A stretch of DNA of 64,000 nt from Desulfobacula sp. (GTDB lineage: Bacteria; Desulfobacterota; Desulfobacteria; Desulfobacterales; Desulfobacteraceae): the NCBI GenBank assembly GCA_018645325.1, contig JABGOU010000017.1, positions 1-64,000 of the forward strand, read 5' to 3'. Every line of letters begins with the position of its first letter. Position 1 is the stretch's first letter. The notes beneath the pieces are model-generated. The model saw only the letters and a program-made list of their open reading frames with translations. It was not told the DNA's origin and did no database searches. The position numbers were made by a program, and so were the translations under genes. Of this stretch, positions 42,460 through 50,063 are shown piece after piece.

Positions 42460-43488
42460 ATGAAAAAATTAGTGACCATTGTTGCAACTATCGCAGTGTT
42501 AATTAGCTCTGCCCATGCCGCAGATTGGAATTTTTACGGTTCTGTCATGGTCAGCACCTTTTATGAAAATGTGGATATTTCAGGCGCAGATACCACAAAT
42601 CTTGCTATGGGACTAAATAGTGACTCCGTCATCGGTGCCGAGGTTAATGTAAATGATGAAGTGGGCGGTGTGTTTGAATTTGAAGCCGGTAACGGAAATG
42701 TAGAAATAAGCTATTTATACGGAGTCTGGAATTTTGGTTATGGTTCTTTGCTTATCGGATTGGATGACGGTCCCCTACAACTCCCGGGGTCTGACCAGGC
42801 CTATGCTGACAATGCCGGACTTGGCGGTTGGGGTGAGATGGCAAGCCCTGGAAAAGGCCAGATAAAACTTATATTTGATGCCTTTAGACTGGCGTTTCGT
42901 ACGCCCAGTGTTGATTACAATGACGGTACAGATAATGTGGACATTAATACAGAAGTGATGCGTCCTTCCATTGAGGCCAGTTATTGGTTTGCCGGGGAGA
43001 ACTACAATCTTGGTATAACAGCTGGATACGGTACGTTCGAAGTCGGTAAAACTAATAAAAAAGATATTGATTCCTATGTGATTGGTATCGGCGGTGATGT
43101 GACCTTTGGCAGAGTAATCTTGGGTGCCGGCGTGTTTGGTGGTGAGAACGTGGGAAACCTGGTTGACACAGATGTAAACGGAGGCGATACCGGTGCCGGG
43201 CTGGCCAGATTTGACGGAACTCAGGTCATTAACAACAAGGCACTTGCCTGGAAAATCCATGCAACTTATATTTTTAATGACATGTTCGGTATTCAAGCTG
43301 GTTACGGATATATGGAAACCGAACTGGACAAACAGACCAAAGACGAAGTGAAATCCTACTATGTACAGTTCCCCATTACGCTCGCAGATGGCGTGTCCAT
43401 TGTTCCAGAAATTGGTACGATAGATTACAGTGAAGTGGGACAAAGCAAAACAGACTATTTTGGCGCTAAATGGCAAATCGATTTTTAG
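42460..43488 (+). CDS. Outer-membrane porin, cobalamin-regulated
   Basis: The 342-residue protein has a signal peptide (MKKLVTIVATIAVLISSAHA) and a mature part made of short alternating beta strands rich in Gly, Asp and aromatic residues (ADWNFYGSVMVSTFYENV). It ends in YFGAKWQIDF, with the terminal Phe used for outer-membrane insertion. This is the porin pattern of Deltaproteobacteria. A good AAGGAG precedes the ATG. With cobO it lies downstream of riboswitch 2, which suggests passage of cobalt or corrinoids across the outer membrane; that substrate is inference. Stop codon TAG. Confidence 0.82.
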   Translation: MKKLVTIVATIAVLISSAHAADWNFYGSVMVSTFYENVDISGADTTNLAMGLNSDSVIGAEVNVNDEVGGVFEFEAGNGNVEISYLYGVWNFGYGSLLIGLDDGPLQLPGSDQAYADNAGLGGWGEMASPGKGQIKLIFDAFRLAFRTPSVDYNDGTDNVDINTEVMRPSIEASYWFAGENYNLGITAGYGTFEVGKTNKKDIDSYVIGIGGDVTFGRVILGAGVFGGENVGNLVDTDVNGGDTGAGLARFDGTQVINNKALAWKIHATYIFNDMFGIQAGYGYMETELDKQTKDEVKSYYVQFPITLADGVSIVPEIGTIDYSEVGQSKTDYFGAKWQIDF

Positions 43489-43699
43489 TTTGAATTAGAA
43501 TAGTTCCCATGCTATCAGCACTGAAAAGAAGGCCTGGTGATATTAGCCGGGCCTTCCAACCGGTGCAAGATAAAGTCCGCAGTCTCTTGGACAGGACGTT
43601 ATTGAATAATTCATTTGCATAGGAACTTTTGTTCGGGTAACCTATTTATTGAATAGTCTTTGGGTATTCAATAAATTTAGTTTTCGGGAGAGTGAATTT

Positions 43700-45159
43700 A
43701 TGGGGAAATGGATTCTTTTAGGGGCTTTTCTAGGCTTTTTTATTTTTCATCCCTTTGTGATGATTATTAATCACATTATGAATGAACCAATGGTGATTCC
43801 TGGCCACTCTCTGTTAGATATTATTTTCTTAGAAGTGAAAATGATATTTTCTTCAAAAATGCTGACATGGAGCTTATCCTTTACAATTGCGGGTGCTATT
43901 ATTGGCCTTCTATATGGCAACGTCAAACAAACTATGGCTGCTTTAAAAATTTCAAAAAAGAAATATAGCGATATTTTTTATAATATTCCGGGTATGGTCT
44001 ATAGGGGAAAACATGACTGGTCAACGCAAATCATTGTGAATAGTGAAATGATTTGCGGTTATCTCCCGAATGAAATTGAAGACAAAAAAATAGGCTGGCC
44101 AAACCTCATCCACCCATATGACAAACAGAACGTTTTTAAAGAAGCAGTCAAGATAACAGAAAAAGCGTTGTCTATAACCCAAGAGTATCGAATCTTAGCA
44201 AAAGATGGGAGTACGCAGTGGGTCAGTGATCACAAAACATCGTTTTTTAAACCGGATGGGTCTTTTGCAGGTGTTGACGGCATTGTTTACAATATCACTG
44301 AACGAAAACATCTGGAAGAAAAATTGAAATCCTATAGTGAGCATCTTGAAGATCTGGTCAAAGAACGAACCGCTGAAATCAAAAACACCTACCACTCACT
44401 AGAAAAAAGTGAAAAAAGTACAGGCTCCTTGCCGATAATGCAGCAGATGTTATTTATACAATCAATTTAGAAACCGAAAAGATAACATATACAAGCCCAT
44501 CAATAAAAAAAATGTTAGGTTACACGACCGAGGAATGTCTTTCCCTCAGTGCTAAAGATGTTGTAACCACTGAATCATATACCATACAACGACAAAAACT
44601 ATTAGAGGCCCTCATAAATACAAAACAAGAGCCTGAATTTATGGAACTTGAGGCGATGCACAAAGATGGCCATATAATTCCTGTCGAAATCCATGTCAGC
44701 ATTGTATTTGACAAACAGGGCAATCCTGTTGAGATTTTAGGGGTATCACGTGATATAACCAAGCGTAAAAAGGCAGAAAAAAAATATCGAACCTTAGTAA
44801 ATACCATGCAAGAAGGTTTAGTTGGAGTTGATGCAAACTGGAATATTAATTTCGTTAACGATCGGTTTGTAGAAATTATTGGTTATCCAAAAGAACAATT
44901 AATTGGTAACTCATTTTATAAGTTAATTAGTAAAGATACTGTATCGGTTGCTGAGAAACAGCATGAATTGAGGATTGATGGGAAAAATAGTTTATATGAG
45001 CTTGAGTTGATTACCTCTGATAAAAAGAAACTGTCCGTGCTTTGCTCTCCAAATCCGTCATATGACATTAACTGTAACTATCTTGGTGGCTTCGGCTTAA
45101 TTTCAGACATCACGGAGCGTAAGATCATTGAAAAGGAAAAAGAGGAGAGCCAAAAATAA
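43700..45159 (+). pseudogene. PAS-domain sensor gene broken by a frameshift and lacking a kinase domain
   Basis: A start at 43700 is supported by GGGAG ten bases upstream. Two membrane segments (WILLGAFLGFFIFHPFVMII; WSLSFTIAGAIIGLLYG) are followed by a PAS domain (about 95-215) and a coiled coil to YHSLEKSEK. At about 44410-44417 an A run is one base short and the frame is lost. In the other frame the text continues KYRLLADNAADVIYTINLET with a second and third PAS (SDITERKIIEKEKEE) and stops at 45159. No HisKA or HATPase follows, so the product could not signal as a kinase even if the frame were restored. Confidence 0.75.
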
Positions 45160-45289
45160 TAATTATTATATATCTGGCTTTTCAAGGCTTACAGAAATTG
45201 CAGAATAGCAGGAGCATCAGTTTGATTTTTTAATTAAAATCTGTCTCAATATCTTGTGTCTGGTAAAAATAATATTTTGTCCTCCGGCA

Positions 45290-45425
45290 TTCCACTGAAC
45301 CAAAACCATTGTCATAAGCCGTTCTTTCATATTCCAGTTAATGTATATTCATCCAAATTAAAAAATTATTCCTCGGATCTACACAATAATGTTTTTGATC
45401 TCCAATTATACAATAATGGAATCTT
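45290..45425 (+). repeat. Dispersed intergenic repeat (copy A)
   Basis: This is in the 403-base gap between two damaged sensor genes. TGAACCAAAACCATTGTCATAAGCC, TTTCATATTCCAGTTAAT, TTATTCCTCGGATCTACACAA and GATCTCCAATTAT match blocks at 13660-13757 and 16695-16817 in the same order. Beyond it ATACCAGATGTTGTGATTTG (45481-45500) resembles the start of copy D. No gene is seen in the gap. Confidence 0.45.
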
Positions 45426-45562
45426 GATTGATTTTATTATCCCCTTCTCCGTATAGGGGATGGCTGAAAAAATAAAATTCAAAATACCAGATGTTGTGAT
45501 TTGTATTTTTCCCACAAACTGTTAAATGTTCAAAACAGATTTTTAATTTAAAGGTTCCCTAA

Positions 45563-46183
45563 ATGATTAAAAACAAGATCCTTTTGCTTAATTTATTTTT
45601 TTTATTGTTTTTATTTCCATCAATTTCTCATGCATCGTCCACCATAAAGAAAATATTAATTCTGTATTCTTTTCAGCCACGCATGCCCGCCTACGAATTA
45701 TTGGATAAAAATTTTCGTGATATCCATTTAAATAAAGACACCCGTGTGAAGTATTTTACGGAATATTTGGAGCAATCCAGATTCAGAGATGAAAAAAGTC
45801 TTAAGAAACAAGCTGATTTGATAAATCACAAATACAGAATTAATAAACCCGACATCGTCATTGCTGTAATGTCTCCAGCTTTAGATTTTATCCAAAAATA
45901 TTGCAATGATACTTTTTTCAAAACCCCTGTCCTTTATGCATTAATCGATGAAAAAATAGATCATAAGAAATTACAGATTAAAGCCACTGGTGTTAATCTG
46001 CATATTGATTTGGTTAAGACATTAAACACAGCCTTATCCGTTCAACCGGAGACACGTGATGTTTATGTTATCGCAGGGACATCTATACTGGGAAGTTCCT
46101 GGCAGGCACAAGCAAAAGAAGAATTCGGACAATCTTACAGTCAATTAAATTTCCACTATTTATCAAATTTATCGTGGGAGTGA
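45563..46183 (+). pseudogene. Extracellular ABC-substrate-binding-type sensor domain, truncated
   Basis: The 206-residue frame has a signal peptide (KILLLNLFFLLFLFPSISHA) and the first lobe of an ABC_sub_bind-like domain: KKILILYSFQPRMPAYELLDKNF, IVIAVMSPALDFIQKY, VYVIAGTSILGSSWQ. In kinases of this type a second lobe, a membrane segment and usually PAS follow. Here the frame stops after HYLSNLSWE, exactly where the following kinase frame begins, so a large internal deletion with a frame change has removed the middle. A secreted remnant protein could still be made. Confidence 0.6.
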
Positions 46184-47379
46184 TCCGGGATATCACCGAG
46201 GACAAGCGGGCTGGAAAAGAAAAAATCCAATTGGAAACCCAACTTAAGCAAGCACAAAAAATGGAATCTATAGGCACTCTTGCAGGAGGTATTGCCCATG
46301 ATTTTAATAATATCATGGCTATTATTCTTGGAAACACGGAGCTGGCTTTAGATGATGTTCCAAAATGGAATTCTGCTCATTCCAGCCTTGAAGAGATCAA
46401 GAAAGCCAGTCTCAGGGCAAAAAATATTGTCAAGCAGCTTTTAAGTTTCAGTCGTAAGACCGACCAGAAACTGCAACCCATTCAAATTACTTCAGTCATT
46501 AAAGATGCACTCAAATTTTTGCGGTCAACGATTCCAACCACCATAAATATTCACCGGGACATTCAAACCACTGAAGAAACGATCCTTGCTGACCCGACCC
46601 AGATCAACCAGATCATAATGAACCTGTGCATCAATGCTTCCCAGGCCATGGAACAGACCGGGGGAGACCTTAACGTCACAGTTGCAAAGGTAATTTTGGA
46701 TAATAATTCAGCCAAAGACTATCCTGACTTGAAAAGCGGCGATCATGTCAAGATAATGATAAGCGATACAGGCCCGGGCATAGATCCTGAAATCATCGGT
46801 CAAATTTTTGATCCCTATTTTACAACCAAGGAAGTCAGCAAAGGTTCCGGCATGGGGCTGTCCATTGTGCACGGCATTGTCAAGAGTCATAGCGGAACAA
46901 TTGCTGTTGACAGCAGCCAGGGTAAAGGCACTAAATTCATTATATTTTTTCCTTTGGCTACAGAAAAACCAATGGTTGAAGCCCAGACAATCCATGATAT
47001 TCCCCGAGGAAATGAAACCATATTATTTGTGGATGATGAACTATCCATTACAAAGATGGTGCAAAGGATGTTTGAACGACTGGGATACAAAGTTGAAACC
47101 ACCACAACACCGCGAGATGCTTTGGAACGATTCAGCTTAAATCCTGATAATTTCGATCTTGTCATAACTGACATGACAATGCCCCAGATGACTGGTGTTA
47201 AATTAGCTAAAAAGTTAATGGATATTCGAGAAGATATTCCCATTATCGTCTGTGCAGGTCACAGTACCCTTGTTAATGAAGAGAAGGCAAAAGAACTGAG
47301 TTTGGCAGCCTATATCATGAAACCAATTGACATGCAGGAAACAGCACAGACTATTCGAAAAGTGCTGGATAAAAAGTAA
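46174..47379 (+). CDS. Histidine kinase with receiver, N-terminally truncated
   Basis: The 401-residue frame starts at a GTG inside the tail of a PAS domain (GVIRDITEDKRAGKEK). It then has an intact HisKA (GGIAHDFNNIMAIILGN, His near 40), HATPase (NLCINASQAMEQ, DTGPGID, GSGMGLSIV) and a receiver with phospho-acceptor in LVITDMTMPQMTG. It overlaps the end of the sensor-lobe frame by ten bases. The original gene almost certainly joined both parts. The kinase-receiver half is undamaged and, if translated by coupling, would be a soluble kinase without sensor. It is closely paralogous to the kinase at 55311. Confidence 0.65.
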   Translation: MGVIRDITEDKRAGKEKIQLETQLKQAQKMESIGTLAGGIAHDFNNIMAIILGNTELALDDVPKWNSAHSSLEEIKKASLRAKNIVKQLLSFSRKTDQKLQPIQITSVIKDALKFLRSTIPTTINIHRDIQTTEETILADPTQINQIIMNLCINASQAMEQTGGDLNVTVAKVILDNNSAKDYPDLKSGDHVKIMISDTGPGIDPEIIGQIFDPYFTTKEVSKGSGMGLSIVHGIVKSHSGTIAVDSSQGKGTKFIIFFPLATEKPMVEAQTIHDIPRGNETILFVDDELSITKMVQRMFERLGYKVETTTTPRDALERFSLNPDNFDLVITDMTMPQMTGVKLAKKLMDIREDIPIIVCAGHSTLVNEEKAKELSLAAYIMKPIDMQETAQTIRKVLDKK

Positions 47380-47517
47380 AATCCCTTTTAATGGAAAAAT
47401 TTCGGGGCCAAACCATTATTAACGAAGCCTATGCCATAAACTGGATTGTAACTAAAAAACCGGGGTTTATCCCGGAACTCTTGATTTTACCCTGTTTATA
47501 ATGGTAGTTTCCCTTTC

Positions 47518-48369
47518 ATGAACACGGCTGCATCAAGAATATCACTTCACGGGGGGCACAGCGGTCAATTTTGTACCCATGCCAGGGATTTACTCGAAGA
47601 TATCATCCTGCGATATATAGACCTTGGATTCAAACAAGTTGGAATCACTGAACATATTCCGCCCATTAATGATGCTTTTTTATATCCTGATGAAAAAGCT
47701 ATTCATCTCACAGCTGTTGACCTGTACAAAAGATTTGAACATTATTTTAAAGTGCTCAAGGAGTTGAAACAAAAATATGCATCTAAAATAAAAATCTTTG
47801 TGGGGATGGAAACAGAATCCTATACAGGCTATGTCCGGCATATTAATAAACTCATCTCAAGGTTTAAACCGGATTATATTGTCGGGTCTGTCCATCATAT
47901 TGATGATATCTGTTTTGATTATTCCAGAGAAGACTATGAAAAGATCGTTTCTTTGTGCGGTTCCCATGACGCTTTATATGAAAAATATTTTGATCGGCAA
48001 TATGAAATGATAAAGGCGCTTAAGCCTTTTGTTGTAGGCCATTTTGATTTGATCAGAATCTATGATCAGGCCTATACCAAAAGACTTTTAAACCCGGACA
48101 TACAGCTCAAAATCCTGCGGAATCTAAAGCTTATCAAATCCTTGAACCTTGTCATGGATTTTAATCTGCGGCCCTTTACCAGGGGAGAAAAAAAACCCTA
48201 TATAGCGGACTCGATCCTTTTGCAAGCAAAAAAAATGGATATACCCGTGGTTCCGGGAGATGATTCCCATGGCGTTAACGAGGCAGGCAAAAATATTGAC
48301 ATGGCAATCAAGATACTAAAGTCCAGAGGGTTTAACACGCTTTGGCCTAAGCCTGTACTTTTAACCTGA
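47518..48369 (+). CDS. PHP-domain histidinol-phosphatase-like hydrolase
   Basis: The 283-residue protein is of the HisJ/HisK PHP type, which removes phosphate from histidinol phosphate in histidine synthesis. Metal-binding residues sit in ISLHGGHSGQFC near 8-20, GITEHIPP near 45, FVGMETESY near 97, DYIVGSVHHID near 121, VGHFDLIRIYD near 176 and VPGDDSHGV near 245. The first motif is HGGHS where HxHxS/T is usual. No ribosome binding site is obvious, and the neighbours are not histidine genes, so another phosphoester is possible. Confidence 0.8.
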   Translation: MNTAASRISLHGGHSGQFCTHARDLLEDIILRYIDLGFKQVGITEHIPPINDAFLYPDEKAIHLTAVDLYKRFEHYFKVLKELKQKYASKIKIFVGMETESYTGYVRHINKLISRFKPDYIVGSVHHIDDICFDYSREDYEKIVSLCGSHDALYEKYFDRQYEMIKALKPFVVGHFDLIRIYDQAYTKRLLNPDIQLKILRNLKLIKSLNLVMDFNLRPFTRGEKKPYIADSILLQAKKMDIPVVPGDDSHGVNEAGKNIDMAIKILKSRGFNTLWPKPVLLT

Positions 48370-48403
48370 TATCCAAAAAGAAAATAGAGAGATAACATAA
48401 GAA

Positions 48404-49159
48404 ATGACCCCAGAAAACCTTTCAATCATTCTTGTTGAGCCCCAGGGACCAATTAATATCGGTTCTGTTTGCAGAACCATGATGAATTTTGGTTTTACAC
48501 AGCTTCGGCTGGTAAATCCCACAAAACATTATAAATCCCTTTTGGCAAAAAAAATGGCTTTAACCGCCTTCACCGTTCTTGAGGATGCTTTGATTTTTGA
48601 GGATCTTCAGTCTGCCCTTTCAGATATACAGATCGCCTTTGGCACCACCAGGCGGTTTGGTAAATACAGAAAAAATTTTTTTACGCCATCAGGAGCTGCC
48701 AAAAAGATAAGGCAAACTTATGAGTCTATCAGTTGTGCCCTGGTATTGGGCCCTGAAGACACGGGCCTTGAGACAAAAGACCTTGATCTTTGTCAGCATT
48801 TTATCACCATCCCCACACATGATGCCTACAAGTCCATGAACCTGAGCCATGCCCTGGCTGTACTATTATACGAAATATCCTTAAAATCCGACATTGGAGA
48901 TAAATTTTTTGATCCTCAACCGAAAAAACTTGCCCAAGGTGAAGAAATTGAACATATGTTTCAGCACATGAAAAAAAGCCTTCTGAATATTGATTTTCTT
49001 GACAAACAGAATCCCGAACACCTGTTAAGAACGTTCAGACGTATTTTTGGTGAGGCAGGACTCACATCCAGGGAAGTTAAAATTATCAGGGGAATGATGA
49101 GCCGTATAGACTGGACAGAAGAGCAAAGAAGGGAAATGACCCATGTTCACGATAGATGA
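48404..49159 (+). CDS. RNA 2'-O-methyltransferase, TrmJ-like (SpoU family)
   Basis: The 251-residue protein has the SPOUT knot motifs: IILVEPQGPINIGSVCRTMMNFG (about 8-30), ALVLGPEDTGLETKDLDLC (about 112-130) and FITIPTHDAYKSMNLSHALAVLLYE (about 133-157). These match TrmJ, which methylates the ribose at position 32 of tRNA. The C-terminal helical part (RTFRRIFGEAGLTSREVKIIRGMMSRI) is also typical. The gene end overlaps the next gene by 17 bases. Target position is inferred from family resemblance only. Confidence 0.87.
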   Translation: MTPENLSIILVEPQGPINIGSVCRTMMNFGFTQLRLVNPTKHYKSLLAKKMALTAFTVLEDALIFEDLQSALSDIQIAFGTTRRFGKYRKNFFTPSGAAKKIRQTYESISCALVLGPEDTGLETKDLDLCQHFITIPTHDAYKSMNLSHALAVLLYEISLKSDIGDKFFDPQPKKLAQGEEIEHMFQHMKKSLLNIDFLDKQNPEHLLRTFRRIFGEAGLTSREVKIIRGMMSRIDWTEEQRREMTHVHDR

Positions 49160-49619
49160 TCTTCTAGAAATTGCCATAAAGATGGAAGAAAATGCCGGGG
49201 ATATTTACATCCGTTCCAGTAAAAAAATCCATAATAAAGAATTAAAATCCATGTTGAAATGGATGGCTGATCAAGAAACAAACCATGTTTTATGGTTTGC
49301 AAATCTGAAAAATAAATTTTCTCTTGAAATTAAAGAAGCCGATCTCAAGGAAATGGCCCCCAAAGTATTGCAGGACATGATGGGAGAAAAAACTCTCTCC
49401 CTTGAGGATGTGGATTTCAGTAAAATAAAAACAATTTCAAAACTGTTGGAAACCTTTATTTATTTTGAAAATGAAACCATCATGTTTTATGAACTTCTTG
49501 AAATGTTCATCCAGGAAACTGATGTACTAAAGGGATTAGAACAAATTATTCTTGAAGAAAGAAAACATGTCAAAGAACTAAAAAAGATGGTGTCATCCCT
49601 GCCTGAAGAATCAATCTGA
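49143..49619 (+). CDS. Ferritin-like (rubrerythrin-type) diiron protein
   Basis: The 158-residue four-helix protein has carboxylate and His ligands in two repeats: IKMEENAGDIYIR and WMADQETNHVLWF in the first, IYFENETIMFYELL and ILEERKHVKELKKM in the second. This is the ExxH-type diiron set of the ferritin-like fold. It lacks the rubredoxin domain of full rubrerythrins. Such short proteins may reduce peroxide or sense oxygen in anaerobes. Its start lies inside the end of the trmJ-like gene, so both are co-translated. Confidence 0.8.
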   Translation: MFTIDDLLEIAIKMEENAGDIYIRSSKKIHNKELKSMLKWMADQETNHVLWFANLKNKFSLEIKEADLKEMAPKVLQDMMGEKTLSLEDVDFSKIKTISKLLETFIYFENETIMFYELLEMFIQETDVLKGLEQIILEERKHVKELKKMVSSLPEESI

Positions 49620-49622
49620 TTT

Positions 49623-49970
49623 TTAAGGATGGGGCCGTACCTGATTGAAGACCTGTCCCAAATAATCGCAAATCATTTTTGGATCATCAATAAATGTTTT
49701 TCCTGTTACAAAACTTTTTTTAGCACCAAAAGGTGGTTTTACGCTTTCATCAAGAACCAGAACAGGACAGCCCTGATTCTCCTCTCCCAGACATTCAATG
49801 ACCTTTTGACGCGGTTTTTCATAGTCAACCCAAATGATTTCAATTTTGTCTCTCACTTCTGGCGAATAGGCAAAAAAACCCTCCACAACACCACAGTCGG
49901 GACAATAAAAAGGACCTTGATTATTTTCTTCAACCCAGGGGTTAAGCATGAAAAGAACGTGCTTGCCCAT
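49623..49970 (-). CDS. DUF3088 family protein
   Basis: The 115-residue protein matches DUF3088: LFMLNPWVEENNQGPFYCPDCGVVEGFFAY at the N terminus, then EIIWVDYEKPRQKVIECLGEENQGCPVLVLDES. The fold resembles thioredoxin, with the CPDC pair at the position of a redox CxxC motif. It stands downstream of the dimethylglycine-dehydrogenase-like gene. No function is established; a redox or thiol-transfer role is a guess from the motif. Confidence 0.75.
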   Translation of the reverse strand: MGKHVLFMLNPWVEENNQGPFYCPDCGVVEGFFAYSPEVRDKIEIIWVDYEKPRQKVIECLGEENQGCPVLVLDESVKPPFGAKKSFVTGKTFIDDPKMICDYLGQVFNQVRPHP

Positions 49971-50063
49971 TTTTCAATCTCCTCAATATATATTTTTAAA
50001 GGTTCCAGTCCGGGGCCAGGTATTTGCCAAACACCCGGACTGATCATTTGTTTCTTAAGCCTT

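Noticed and set aside
42775..43476. 233-codon minus-strand frame opposite the porin
   Set aside because: It is a shadow of the porin gene, whose signal peptide, ribosome site and terminal Phe support the plus strand.
44395..44425. Programmed frameshift in the PAS sensor gene
   Set aside because: Although an A run is present, the restored protein would still lack a kinase domain and no stimulatory structure is evident; simple decay explains it better.
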